From NCBI RefSeq assembly GCF_900141755.1, contig NZ_LT670844.1:124001-188000 (forward strand): a stretch of 64,000 nucleotides of DNA, given 5' to 3'. This DNA comes from Bradyrhizobium lablabi. Its GTDB lineage: Bacteria > Pseudomonadota > Alphaproteobacteria > Rhizobiales > Xanthobacteraceae. The position numbers and the translations under genes are program-made. Shown in pieces: positions 25,790-34,707 of the stretch (positions within the stretch are counted from its first letter, which is position 1; each line of letters starts with the position of its first letter). Below the pieces are notes generated by a model. That model did no database searches. It saw only the letters and a program-made list of their open reading frames with translations, and was not told where the DNA came from.

Positions 25790-25966
25790 CTACCGGGCCG
25801 GCTCGATTACATTACAATTGGTCCGGCCCGACATCAGGCAATCCTGCATTTTGCTGCTCGCGGTCAGCGCGTGCGCCAGCCACAGCCCGAAAACCAGCAG
25901 GAAAGCTGCGATGGCAAGGCCCGCGATCGCGCCACGCCGGTTGTCGCCTTGGTCGGGGTCGGTCAT
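25790..25966 (-). CDS. small single-span membrane protein
   Basis: This 58-residue frame starts MTDPDQGDNRRGAIAGLAIA and has one span (LAIAAFLLVFGLWLAHAL). A periplasmic tail follows with two Cys (MQDCLMSGRTNCNVIEPAR). The MQDCLMSGRTNC pattern is familiar from short Bradyrhizobium membrane proteins. The two Cys could form a disulfide. Confidence 0.6.
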   Translation of the reverse strand: MTDPDQGDNRRGAIAGLAIAAFLLVFGLWLAHALTASSKMQDCLMSGRTNCNVIEPAR

Positions 25967-26029
25967 CGCCCGCTAATACCACTTCCCGGCGCCGGGAAAT
26001 AATCGCGCGGTTCAAATTCCCTTTAGCGG

Positions 26030-26275
26030 CTAGGCCCGCTGGGAACGCTCTGGCACGTGGCGCGGAGTGTCGGACGCGGGCCGGACATGGGCAACCTTGG
26101 TGCAGACCGTCAGCATTCCCGCCGTCTTGCTGCACTGCCAGCCAGCGCCGAGGCCCGGATCGGGCGTTGGCTTTGGCTGCATCAGAGAGATGGAAAGTAA
26201 CGCCGCGGCGCAGACCAGCGTCGCGACGACGACCGTAAGCCTAAGCCGTTTGCCATTCCAAAATGCGCGGATCAT
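26030..26275 (-). CDS. small membrane-anchored protein
   Basis: An 81-residue protein starting MIRAFWNGKRLRLTVVVATL, with one N-terminal span and a tail containing GAGWQCSKTAGMLTVCTKV. GGAGGGGA lies about 6 bases before the ATG at 26275, which decides this start over the longer frame. Probably anchored in the inner membrane with a disulfide-bonded periplasmic tail. Confidence 0.55.
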   Translation of the reverse strand: MIRAFWNGKRLRLTVVVATLVCAAALLSISLMQPKPTPDPGLGAGWQCSKTAGMLTVCTKVAHVRPASDTPRHVPERSQRA

Positions 26276-26509
26276 AGCAGTCCCCTCCGTTCCAGCGCGC
26301 GGACAATAGCGGCAGGCCGCCCTGCCCATTGTGATCGAGTTCACAAATAAAGAGATTTTTCAGCATGCCGCGCCGCACGCGTCCGGACCTTGCGGATCGG
26401 CGCGCATTATTTGCGATTTGATTAACGATGCGCGGCAATCCGCCATCAACATTTCGAGCCTACAACCGGAGGGCCCGATGCATTTAAGGGCCAACATCAG
26501 GGGGCTGCC

Positions 26510-26650
26510 GTGACTACCATTTCTCTTGTTTCGACGCACACGCAGGCTGACCATTCGTTCAAGACCATCGCGCTGTTTTGCTGTTTCGGTTTAGTTGTGT
26601 CATTCGGCCTGATGATCCTCGGCATCGACCTCGGCGCCGGTTGGCTCTGA
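26510..26650 (+). CDS. small single-span membrane protein (GTG start)
   Basis: A 46-residue protein starting MTTISLVSTHTQADHSFKTI from GTG, with GGGGG about 5 bases upstream. The span IALFCCFGLVVSFGLMILGI is closely similar to that of the protein at 13466-13648 (KTI-x-FC-x-x-GLVVS). The tail DLGAGWL is similar in style to VQGVWL at 59539-59688. Dispersed small family; function unknown. Confidence 0.6.
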   Translation: MTTISLVSTHTQADHSFKTIALFCCFGLVVSFGLMILGIDLGAGWL

Positions 26651-26690
26651 CCGGCCGGCACGACCGGCGGACCGCGCGACACCGCTACCG

Positions 26691-27482
26691 CTAACCCTGC
26701 AACTCCTCGGGATCGCCTGCCCGTTCGAGCCGCGCCATTGCGTCGCTCACCGCCGCCGGCACGGCATCCGGTTCGGCCCGCCGGTCGCCGAGGGCGCGCC
26801 GGAAGAGGTTGCTGTCGCGCGTCTGCCCCATCGACGCGCCAAAAACCGCGGTGGCTGTGATCTCCTTTGCCAGCCGGGTGTATTCCAGCCAGATCAGATA
26901 CAGCATCAGCGGCGGTTTTTCGCGCTGCGCCAGCATGTGGTAGCAGCGCGGTTCAGAGCCCTCGAGCGCCCACCAGCGGCGCGCGACCACGGCGATCTTC
27001 CGAAAACTGCTCTGGGTGCCCGAGAATTTTTTCCGATCAACGCCCGCGAGAACCGCGCAATGGATCAGCCAGTTCAACCCGGCAATAATGGCAATCGCAA
27101 AATCCTCGGTCACAATGCCGGTGAAATCGATCACGGTGTTTTCGTGCGGCGCTTTGCGCAGGAAAGCGTCGAGCATTTCGGCCTGGCGCGCGGGATCGAT
27201 CAGCCATTCGTCCTTGCGCCCGGGAACCATGATGAGGTAGCGCATCGCCTCGATCCGCGTATGCTCCCAGATCGCGCGCAGATTGCCGTCGGCATCGCTC
27301 GGGGTTCGCTTGCAGGCGGGGTAGACCACTTCGCCGCGATCGACACGGTCGAGATATTTCGGCGCCGCCTGGTCCATCGCTTCAAGGATGGCCATGGGGC
27401 CGGATAGATCGCCCGCGGCAGCGTCCGTCGCCCGCGCGGCTGACCCTCGCTCCCTTGCGCTGCGCCATCCGAACCAGCCCAC
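26691..27482 (-). CDS. conserved hypothetical protein downstream of the chemoreceptor
   Basis: A 263-residue soluble protein starting from GTG, with GGAGG 6 bases upstream (MGWFGWRSARERGSAARATD). Recognisable stretches are NLRAIWEHTRIEAMRYLIMV, PHENTVIDFTGIVTEDFAIA and RRWWALEGSEPRCYHMLAQR. I do not recognise the family. The gene lies 100 bp downstream of a chemoreceptor gene on the same strand and may be cotranscribed with it. Confidence 0.6.
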   Translation of the reverse strand: MGWFGWRSARERGSAARATDAAAGDLSGPMAILEAMDQAAPKYLDRVDRGEVVYPACKRTPSDADGNLRAIWEHTRIEAMRYLIMVPGRKDEWLIDPARQAEMLDAFLRKAPHENTVIDFTGIVTEDFAIAIIAGLNWLIHCAVLAGVDRKKFSGTQSSFRKIAVVARRWWALEGSEPRCYHMLAQREKPPLMLYLIWLEYTRLAKEITATAVFGASMGQTRDSNLFRRALGDRRAEPDAVPAAVSDAMARLERAGDPEELQG

Positions 27483-27582
27483 TCTGGCCTCCAGATCGTC
27501 GACGTCGGCCGAAGATTAGATCGGTTGAAGCCGGCGCCACAAGCGAAACGGGCGGAAAGGTGCCCTTCTCGCCGGCGCAAAT

Positions 27583-29280
27583 TCAGGCGGCGCGAATCTC
27601 GACCAGAAATCCCTCGACTTCGCCGCGCAGCGTATCGGCGGTGTGTCCGAGCGCTTTCGCCAGCTGCAGCACGTTGGAGGCAGCCGCGCCTGTTTCGCCG
27701 ACGGCCTGCTTGATGCCGCCGATATTGGCCGAGACGTCGCGGGTACCTTGCGCGACCTCGTGGGTGTTGCGGGTGATCTCCTGCGTGGTCTTGTCCTGCT
27801 CTTCGACGGCGGCCGCGATCGCGCTGGTGATCTCGTCGATGCGCGCGATGGTCTCGTCGATGCCCTTGATGGATTCGACCGCTTCCCGCGTCGCGCCCTG
27901 AATGCTTGCGATCTGCGAGGAGATTTCTTCGGTCGCTTTCGCGGTCTGGGTGGCGAGGTTCTTGACTTCGCTCGCGACCACGGCAAAGCCGCGGCCGGCA
28001 TCGCCGGCGCGCGCGGCCTCGATGGTGGCGTTGAGCGCCAATAAGTTGGTCTGGCTCGCGATATTCTGGATCAGTTGTAGCACGTCGCCGATCTTCTGGG
28101 CGGCGGACGACAGGCCTTCCATGGTCGTTGTCGTGCGCGCCGAGGCCTGGACCGCGGCGTTGGCGATATCCTTCGAATGGGTGACCTGGCGGGCGATCTC
28201 GGCAATCGAGCTTCCCATTTCCTCCGACGCGGACGCCATGGTCGAGACCCTGGCGGACGCCTGTTCGGAGGCGGCTGCCACCGTGACGGTTTGCCGGCTG
28301 GTGTGCTCGGCGGTGGCGGACATGGTTTCGGCTGACGCGTGCATCGTCGTCGCCGCCGACGACAGCTCGTTGACGATGCCCTTGACCTTGGTCTCGAGGC
28401 GATCGGCGAGCCCGGTCACGGTGGCGCGCTTGGCGGCTTCGGCGCGCGCTTCGGCCAATTGCTGGTCGCGCCGCATCCGCTCGGTTTCGCTCATGCTGGC
28501 CCTGAACACGTCGAGCGCGCGGGCCAGGCGGCCCATCTCGTGGGCATCCCTTAGAAACGGAACCTCGATGGCGAGGTTGCCGCCGGCGAGCTCGCCCATC
28601 CGGTCGGTGATCTCGGCGAGCGGACGGCTGATGCTGCGGGCGACGAAATAGACGACAAAACAGGCGATCAGCATGAGACCGCCCGCGAACCCCGCAAATT
28701 GCCACATGATGCGATAATAGATGGTGTCGACATCGTCGATATAGATGCCGGTTCCGTACGCCCACTGCCAGGGCTCGAAGCCGCTGATATAAGCGATCTT
28801 CGGTGAAATACCGGCGCCGTTGACGGTAGCTGTTCCGCCGGTGCGGCTGGCGCGGTAGTTGAGAAAGCCGCCGCCGCTCTTGGCGAGCTCGATCTGTCGA
28901 ACCACGGTGCGGACGCCGTCGGGATCGACGGTGTCGATGCGATTCTTGCCCTGCAACGCGGCATCGACGTGCAGCACGGTGACGCCCTCGAAATTCTGGG
29001 CGAAGAAATAGTTGTTGTCGGCAAATCGCAGTTTTGTCAGTTCCTCGATTGCGCCCTTCTGCGCCGCGTCGCGGCCGAGCGCGCCGGATTTCTCCTTGGC
29101 GTACCAGATATCGAGCACGTGGCCGGCGACCTGGACGAGGTTCTTGGTGGCGTCCTTGCGGTCATCGATCAGGCTCTGGCGCAATTCGCTCATGCCAAGC
29201 CAGACGGTGGTGACCAGCGTCACCAGCAGCACCGGGACCAGCAGCAACAGCCGGTGAGAAATCCGCATCCGTCCGAACAT
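27583..29280 (-). CDS. methyl-accepting chemotaxis protein with single Cache sensor
   Basis: The 565-residue receptor starts [20 protein letters not shown] (start at 29280 with GGGAGAGA upstream). A membrane span is at about 8-30. A periplasmic sCache-type domain follows, with [20 protein letters not shown] and [12 protein letters not shown], ending near [18 protein letters not shown]. The second span is near 205-225. A HAMP domain follows ([20 protein letters not shown]), then a long coiled-coil signalling domain with the hairpin tip [20 protein letters not shown]. It signals to CheA/CheW. sCache_2 receptors often bind small carboxylates; the ligand is unknown. Confidence 0.93.
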   Translation of the reverse strand: MFGRMRISHRLLLLVPVLLVTLVTTVWLGMSELRQSLIDDRKDATKNLVQVAGHVLDIWYAKEKSGALGRDAAQKGAIEELTKLRFADNNYFFAQNFEGVTVLHVDAALQGKNRIDTVDPDGVRTVVRQIELAKSGGGFLNYRASRTGGTATVNGAGISPKIAYISGFEPWQWAYGTGIYIDDVDTIYYRIMWQFAGFAGGLMLIACFVVYFVARSISRPLAEITDRMGELAGGNLAIEVPFLRDAHEMGRLARALDVFRASMSETERMRRDQQLAEARAEAAKRATVTGLADRLETKVKGIVNELSSAATTMHASAETMSATAEHTSRQTVTVAAASEQASARVSTMASASEEMGSSIAEIARQVTHSKDIANAAVQASARTTTTMEGLSSAAQKIGDVLQLIQNIASQTNLLALNATIEAARAGDAGRGFAVVASEVKNLATQTAKATEEISSQIASIQGATREAVESIKGIDETIARIDEITSAIAAAVEEQDKTTQEITRNTHEVAQGTRDVSANIGGIKQAVGETGAAASNVLQLAKALGHTADTLRGEVEGFLVEIRAA

Positions 29281-29733
29281 AGGTCTCTCCCGTCCGCTGG
29301 CGGCGCGCGCTCTGCGGAGATTCGCGACATCTCCCTCATATCTGCTGCGAAAGGCTTTCAATGCCATTAAGGCCGGGAACCGATACGGTTTGCTCCGGAT
29401 CGGCGACGAAGCGGGAGCAATGCCTTAAATGATCGGCGTAAGTAACGACATATGTTACGGTTTCCCGCGCTCAAACAGGCCTTGACCCGCGACGATCGCG
29501 AGCGGCGCCCGGGATCGTCGCAATTTTACGGACCACGTCAAAAATCACCCGCGGCGCAAGCGGCCGGGCAAGCGGGCTTGTCGTCCCGCGGGACGGCCGG
29601 CTTTGCGGATAATGGATGGATTCCACACGCGGGCCGCTGTACACCGCTCCCGATCGTACAGGTGTTGTTGCGGCTAGCGCCTGTCGTGACCGATCGTCTC
29701 GCCACCAACAATGAAAGCGACAAGGCCCGTTCA
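29281..29733. other. divergent intergenic region
   Basis: About 450 bp between the chemoreceptor gene and the DUF6481 gene, holding promoters for both. A GTAAC-GACATAT-GTTAC inverted repeat lies near 29441-29457. No gene seen. Confidence 0.4.
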
Positions 29734-30081
29734 ATGAGTGGATTCAAGGAACCTAACTTCGCGGACCGCCAGAAAGCGGCGCAGCAGGCAAGGCAGGACA
29801 TCCTGAACAAGTTTCGCAGCCAGCCGGGTCCTGACGATCCAGCCGTGGCGCAGCGGCGCGCCGAGCGCGAGGCGCAGGCCGCCGAACGCGCCAAGGCCAA
29901 ACTGACGCGCGAAGCCGCTAAGGCCGAGCAGAAGCGCTTCGAGGAGGAAGCCGCCGCCCAGGCCGCGGCTCAGCTTTTGCGCGAAAAGGAAGAAGCGGCT
30001 GCGCGGGAAGCGGCGCTCGAAGCCGAACGTAAGGCCGCGCGCGACGCGCGTTACGCCGCGCGCAAGAAGAAGAAAAAATAG
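29734..30081 (+). CDS. DUF6481-type Ala/Glu/Lys-rich protein
   Basis: A 115-residue protein starting MSGFKEPNFADRQKAAQQAR, then a long charged helix (AAERAKAKLTREAAKAEQKR and further) ending ARKKKKK. The FKEPNFADRQKAA opening fits the small DUF6481 family. The helix may form a coiled coil and the Lys tail may bind nucleic acid; both are inference. Confidence 0.7.
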   Translation: MSGFKEPNFADRQKAAQQARQDILNKFRSQPGPDDPAVAQRRAEREAQAAERAKAKLTREAAKAEQKRFEEEAAAQAAAQLLREKEEAAAREAALEAERKAARDARYAARKKKKK

Positions 30082-30162
30082 CAGTTCGGCATTACGCCAA
30101 AGGAACCGCAGGCCCGCCTCCCGATCGAGGCGAGCCTGCGCGGAAAAAGGAAGCGACGTCGC

Positions 30163-30402
30163 TTAGTTCTTCTTCATTCCGTCGTCTTTCTTCATCGCGT
30201 CGTCCTTCTTCATGCCGTCTTTTGACATGGTGTCCTTCTTCATTCCGTCGTCCTTCTTCATGGCGTCCTTGGACATGCTGTCCTTCTTCATGCCGTCATC
30301 CTTGCCCATCTTGTCTTGGGCGAAGGCAGCAGGCGCCAGCGCCAGGCCGAGCGAAACAACAACGGCGGAAACGCCGAGCGCGATGCGGGTGCGAATGGTC
30401 AT
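30163..30402 (-). CDS. secreted pentapeptide MXKDX-repeat protein
   Basis: A 79-residue protein with a signal peptide ending AFAQD near residue 29. About ten tandem repeats of the type M-K/S-K-D-D/G/S follow to the C-terminus (KKDSMSKDAMKKDDGMKKD style). This matches the penta_MXKDX family. The mature part is highly charged, Met-rich and probably disordered. A metal-related role has been suggested for similar repeats, but nothing in the sequence proves it. Confidence 0.85.
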   Translation of the reverse strand: MTIRTRIALGVSAVVVSLGLALAPAAFAQDKMGKDDGMKKDSMSKDAMKKDDGMKKDTMSKDGMKKDDAMKKDDGMKKN

Positions 30403-30738
30403 TGATTGATCTTCCCTTTGAGACGGTTTCGAAAGCGACGAATGCCGCTATGTCCCCAACGGTCCCGCGATCTCGTTTGTTACCCGTTGCCGAAAGAATC
30501 TTTTTTCTGATAACGGGCATTTGATGTGTGGTTTGGGGTTATCAGCGATCCGACCGCAAATGCCTGCGATGGTCCGCGGCCGGAATCCTCTCAACCGGCG
30601 CGTGTGCGCCGCAGCAATATCGGTGTTCCGGCGACCTCGAACTATCAGACTAGAGAGAATTCGGATGAAGAGGGGCTAACATACCGCTAAACATTGGTCC
30701 GAACATTTCCAATTAAGAAACGACCCACGGAGATTTCC
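30403..30738. other. intergenic region upstream of the TRAP operon
   Basis: About 330 bp between divergent genes. It must contain the dctPQM promoter. No clear operator seen. Confidence 0.4.
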
Positions 30739-31761
30739 ATGCTCACTCGCCGCCACGTCCTGGTATCAGCGCTTGCCGGACCCGCTATCTTGCGTTTCGG
30801 GACCGGAACGGCCAGGGCCGCAACCACGCTGAAAATATCGCATCAGTTTCCCGGCGGCACCATCGACAAGGGCGATTTCCGCGACCGGCTGTGCCGGATG
30901 TTCGCCGAGGAAGTCGCGAAACGCAGCGGCGGCGAGATTTCCGCCGAGATCTATCCGAACTCTTCCCTGATCAAGACCAACGCGCAATTCTCGGCGATGC
31001 GCAAAGGCGCGCTCGATATCAGCCTGTACCCGATGCCCTATGCCGGCGGCGAATTGCCGGAGACCAATATCGGCCTGATGCCGGGCCTGGTCACGACCTA
31101 CGATCAGGGGCTTGCCTGGAAGAAAAATCCGATCGGCAAGGCGCTGACGGATTTTCTGGCGGACAAGGGCATCATCCTGCTCACCTGGGTCTGGCAGGCC
31201 GGCGGCGTCGCCAGCCGCTCAAGACCGATCGTGGCGCCGGAAGACGCCAAGGGCATGAAAGTCCGCGGCGGCTCGCGCGAGATGGACATGGTGCTGCAGA
31301 CCGCGGGCGCCGCCGTGCTGTCGGTGCCGTCGAACGAAATCTACGCGGCGATGCAGACCGGCGCCTGCGACGCCGGCATCACCTCCTCCACCAGCCTGAT
31401 CTCGTTCCGGCTCGAGGAGGTGTCGAAATCCCTCACCTCGGGCGCCGGCGCCTCCTACTGGTTCATGCTGGAACCGCTGATGATGTCGAAGTCGATCTTC
31501 GATGGCTTGCCGAAAAAGCACCAGGACGTCATTCTCGCCGTTGGTCTCGAACTCGAAGCGTTCGGCAGGAAGGGCGCGCAGGACGACGATGTCGAAGTCG
31601 CGAAAGTCTATGAAAAGGCCGGCGCCAAGATCAGCGCGCTCGATATCGCAACCGTCGGCAAGTGGCGCGACATCGCGCGTGACACCGCGTGGAAGGATTA
31701 TGGCGCAAAGACCGCAACCGCGGCTAACCTCCTGAAACTCGCCTCCGACGTCGCCGCATGA
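30739..31761 (+). CDS. dctP: TRAP transporter substrate-binding protein (DctP type)
   Basis: The 340-residue protein starts MLTRRHVLVSALAGPAILRF, a Tat-like signal, with CGGAGA upstream. The mature part shows the DctP fold: LKISHQFPGGTIDKGDFRDR, EVAKRSGGEISAEIYPNSSL, DAKGMKVRGGSREMDMVLQT (the conserved Arg that binds the substrate carboxylate) and GACDAGITSSTSLIS. It captures an organic acid in the periplasm for DctQM. Its stop overlaps the dctQ start (ATGA). The ligand is unknown; adjacency to leucine-degradation genes makes a branched or short-chain acid possible. Confidence 0.9.
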   Translation: MLTRRHVLVSALAGPAILRFGTGTARAATTLKISHQFPGGTIDKGDFRDRLCRMFAEEVAKRSGGEISAEIYPNSSLIKTNAQFSAMRKGALDISLYPMPYAGGELPETNIGLMPGLVTTYDQGLAWKKNPIGKALTDFLADKGIILLTWVWQAGGVASRSRPIVAPEDAKGMKVRGGSREMDMVLQTAGAAVLSVPSNEIYAAMQTGACDAGITSSTSLISFRLEEVSKSLTSGAGASYWFMLEPLMMSKSIFDGLPKKHQDVILAVGLELEAFGRKGAQDDDVEVAKVYEKAGAKISALDIATVGKWRDIARDTAWKDYGAKTATAANLLKLASDVAA

Positions 31762-32312
31762 TGCATGGTCCGCTTCCGGATCAGACCGAACGTTCGAATA
31801 CTGCTGCGGGCAACACCCCGGTTGCGGTGTTCGAGCGAGCGCTTGCCTTTTGCAACAACATCATCGTCGTCCTCGCCGCCGTCGCGCTGATCGCGGCCTG
31901 CGCCATCCTCAGCTACAGCGTTCTCAGCCGCGCGCTGTTCCACAGCGCCAATTATTGGCAGGACGAGGCCGCGGTGTTCTTGCTGGTCGGCGCGACCTTC
32001 ATGACCTCGGCCTATGTGCAGGGACAGCGCGGCCATATCGGCATCGAGGCGTTTGTCGGCCTGTTGTCGCCAACCGCCAATCGTATCCGGCTGTGGCTGG
32101 TCGATGCCGCGAGCTTTTTGTTCTGCGCGTTCTTCGCCTGGAAATCATGGACGCTGGCGCATGAGGCCTTCGTCGACGGCCAGGTGTCGAATTCGATGTG
32201 GTCGCCGCCGCTCGCGATTCCCTACGGCCTGATGGCGACCGGCATGACGCTGTTGTGCGCGCAAATCCTGTTGCAAATCATGATCCCGCTCGCAGGCAGC
32301 GCACGCCGATGA
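31758..32312 (+). CDS. dctQ: TRAP transporter small permease (DctQ type)
   Basis: The 184-residue protein has four hydrophobic spans (near 33-55, 70-88, 110-130 and 150-172). SRALFHSANYWQDEAAVFLL is the DctQ signature with W-x-DE. The GHIGIEAFVGLL stretch and the short C-terminal tail also fit. Start and stop overlap its neighbours by four bases on each side, so the three genes are one translational unit. Confidence 0.88.
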   Translation: MMHGPLPDQTERSNTAAGNTPVAVFERALAFCNNIIVVLAAVALIAACAILSYSVLSRALFHSANYWQDEAAVFLLVGATFMTSAYVQGQRGHIGIEAFVGLLSPTANRIRLWLVDAASFLFCAFFAWKSWTLAHEAFVDGQVSNSMWSPPLAIPYGLMATGMTLLCAQILLQIMIPLAGSARR

Positions 32313-33667
32313 GTGTGCTCGGTATCGGCATCAGCTACGGCCTCGCGACCCTGTTTGCGATGTTTTCGGGGATGCCGATTGCGTTCGCGCTGGGCGCGGT
32401 CGCCGTGGTGTTCATGGGCATCTACATGCCCGCCGCCTCGCTCGATACCGTGACCCAGAACGTCTACGAGGAAATGGCCTCGATCACGCTGTTGTCGATC
32501 CCGCTGTTCATCCTCAAAGGTGCGGCGATCGGCAAATCCCGCGCCGGGCAGGATCTCTATTCGGCGCTGCACGCCTGGCTGCATCGGGTGCCTGGCGGGC
32601 TCGGGGTTGCCAATGTATTTGCCTGCGCGCTGTTCGCGGCGATGGCGGGATCGTCCCCCGCGACCTGCTCGGCGATCGGCTCGGCCGGCATCCCGGAAAT
32701 GCGCAAGCGCGGTTATTCCGGCGGCTTTGCGGCCGGCATCATCGCCGCCGGCGGCACGCTCGGAATCCTGCTGCCGCCCTCGATCACCATGATCCTGTTC
32801 GCGGTGGCCGCGGAAAAATCGTTAGGGCGTCTGTTCCTCGCCGGCATCGGGCCGGGCCTGCTGCTGGTGACGTTGTTCGGCACCTACGCGGTGATCCGGT
32901 TTCGCCGCGAATACGCCGCGGCCAGCGCGATGTACGCGCAGACCGGCGTGACCTCGGCCATCCTCACGCGCGACGATTTTACCTTTGCCGAGCGCTTCAG
33001 CGCGCTACCGCGGGTGCTGCCTTTTGTGCTGTTGCTGACCGGCGTGATGATCGCACTCTATGGCGGCTATGCGACGCCGTCGGAAACCGCAGGGCTCGGC
33101 GGGCTATTGGCGCTGGTGTTGATCGCGCTGATCTACAGCGTGTGGCGGCCTTCCGACCTGGCGCCGATCCTGAAATCGACCATCCGCGAATCCACGATGC
33201 TGATGATGATCATCGGCATGTCGCTGCTGTATTCCTACGTGATGAGCTATCTGCACATCTCGCAGTCGGTGGCGGAACAGATCGTCGCGATGCACCTGCC
33301 GCGCTGGGAATTGCTGGCGGCGATCCTGGTCATGGTGGTCGTGCTCGGCTTTTTCCTGCCGCCGGTCTCCATCATCCTGATGACCGCGCCGATCATCCTG
33401 CCGCCGCTGCGGGCGGCGAATTTCGATATCATCTGGTTCGGCATCGTCATGACCATCGTGATGGAGATGGGACTGATTCACCCGCCGGTCGGGTTGAATA
33501 TCTTTGTCATCCGCAACGTCGCGCCGGATATCCCCCTGAGCGAGGTGATCTGGGGCACGCTGCCGTTTGTGCTGCTGATGATGGCGGCGGTGGTGGTGTT
33601 GTGTTTTGTGCCGGGGATCTCGACCTATCTGCCGGATCTGGTGATGGGACCGGATGGGGGGCGGTGA
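32309..33667 (+). CDS. dctM: TRAP transporter large permease (DctM type)
   Basis: The 452-residue protein has about 12 spans. DctM motifs include FSGMPIAFALGAVAVVFM, SIPLFILKGAAIGKS, AMAGSSPATCSAIGSAGIPE, GTLGILLPPSITMILFAVAA and GLIHPPVGLNIFVIRNVA. It forms the Na+-dependent transport channel with DctQ. The final residues MGPDGGR are followed by a palindromic repeat after 16 bp. Confidence 0.92.
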   Translation: MSVLGIGISYGLATLFAMFSGMPIAFALGAVAVVFMGIYMPAASLDTVTQNVYEEMASITLLSIPLFILKGAAIGKSRAGQDLYSALHAWLHRVPGGLGVANVFACALFAAMAGSSPATCSAIGSAGIPEMRKRGYSGGFAAGIIAAGGTLGILLPPSITMILFAVAAEKSLGRLFLAGIGPGLLLVTLFGTYAVIRFRREYAAASAMYAQTGVTSAILTRDDFTFAERFSALPRVLPFVLLLTGVMIALYGGYATPSETAGLGGLLALVLIALIYSVWRPSDLAPILKSTIRESTMLMMIIGMSLLYSYVMSYLHISQSVAEQIVAMHLPRWELLAAILVMVVVLGFFLPPVSIILMTAPIILPPLRAANFDIIWFGIVMTIVMEMGLIHPPVGLNIFVIRNVAPDIPLSEVIWGTLPFVLLMMAAVVVLCFVPGISTYLPDLVMGPDGGR

Positions 33668-33683
33668 GTGAGCCACCGTAGCC

Positions 33684-33779
33684 AACCCCGTCATTGCGAG
33701 GAGCGCTGGCGACGAAGCAATCCATGCTTTCTTTGCGGCTCGATGGATTGCTTCGCTTCCGCTCGCAATGACGGGGTTA
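33684..33779. repeat. palindromic repeat between dctM and the HMG-CoA lyase gene
   Basis: The outer arms AACCCCGTCATTGCGAG (33684-33700) and CTCGCAATGACGGGGTT (33762-33778) are exact inverted repeats. Inner arms GAAGCAATCCAT and ATGGATTGCTTC also pair. This is a second Bradyrhizobium-type palindrome family, different from the one in pbpC. The end of the right arm supplies the TAA stop codon of the convergent HMG-CoA lyase gene (33777-33779). It may also act as a bidirectional terminator. Confidence 0.88.
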
Positions 33780-34685
33780 GGTCGCCACTCGCCTCTTCGC
33801 GTTCAACGCCGCCGCCACCCGGCTCACCGGCGGATGGCCGAGCAGCCGGCTAACCTCGTTCGTGGCCGCCAGCAATTTTCCCATATCGACGCCGGTCCTA
33901 ACGCCTAAGCCTTCCAGCATGTAGACCACGTCCTCGGTTGCGACATTGCCGGTGGCGCCGGGCGCGAAAGGGCAGCCGCCGAGGCCGCCGGCGGCTGAAT
34001 CGATCACCCGCGCGCCCTCCTCCATTCCCGCATAGAGATTAGCGAGCGCCTGGCCATAGGTGTCGTGGAAATGCATCGCGAGATTGGTGATCGGCACGGT
34101 GCCTGAGACCGCACGCAGCAATTGCCGCGCTTTTACCGGCGTGCCGACGCCGATGGTGTCGCCGAGCGAGACTTCGTAACAGCCGAGTTCCCACAGCTTC
34201 TTCGCGACATCCACCACGGCTTGCGGCTTCACCTCGCCGTCAAAGGGGCAGCCGAGCGCGCAGGAGATGTAGCCACGCACCTTGATGCCATCGGCCTTGG
34301 CACGGGCCACGACCGGCTTGAAACGCTCAATCGATTCGGCGATCGAGCAATTGATGTTGGCGCGCGAAAAGCCCTCCGAGGCGGCGGCGAACACCGAAAT
34401 CACCTTGGCGCCCGCGGCGCGCGCCACCTCGTAACCCTTCTCGTTCGGCACCAGCACGTGAAATTCGCCGCCCGCGAGATGATTGACGCCGCGCAGCACC
34501 TGGTCCGAATTCACCATCTGCGGGATCGCCTTCGGCGACACGAAAGCGCCGACCTCGACCGTATGCAGCCCGGCGGCGACCAGCGCCTCGATAAACGCGA
34601 TGCGCGCCTCGACGCTGACCGGCGTCTTCTCGTTCTGCAGGCCGTCGCGCGGGCCCATTTCGATGATGCGCACGGTGTCGCTCAT
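33777..34685 (-). CDS. mvaB: hydroxymethylglutaryl-CoA lyase
   Basis: The 302-residue enzyme of the TIM-barrel DRE family starts MSDTVRIIEMGPRDGLQNEK, where GPRDGLQNE is the catalytic opening. It continues EVGAFVSPKAIPQM, GYISCALGCPFDGEV, SLGDTIGVGTP, AMHFHDTYGQALAN (metal-binding HxH) and GGLGGCPFAPGATGNVATED, with the active-site Cys in GGCPFAPGA. It cleaves HMG-CoA to acetoacetate and acetyl-CoA, the last step of leucine degradation. It lies 22 bp downstream of mccA, consistent with an mccB-mccA-lyase operon. Confidence 0.95.
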   Translation of the reverse strand: MSDTVRIIEMGPRDGLQNEKTPVSVEARIAFIEALVAAGLHTVEVGAFVSPKAIPQMVNSDQVLRGVNHLAGGEFHVLVPNEKGYEVARAAGAKVISVFAAASEGFSRANINCSIAESIERFKPVVARAKADGIKVRGYISCALGCPFDGEVKPQAVVDVAKKLWELGCYEVSLGDTIGVGTPVKARQLLRAVSGTVPITNLAMHFHDTYGQALANLYAGMEEGARVIDSAAGGLGGCPFAPGATGNVATEDVVYMLEGLGVRTGVDMGKLLAATNEVSRLLGHPPVSRVAAALNAKRRVAT

Positions 34686-34707
34686 GCTGACCTCACGAGG
34701 CTCAAAC

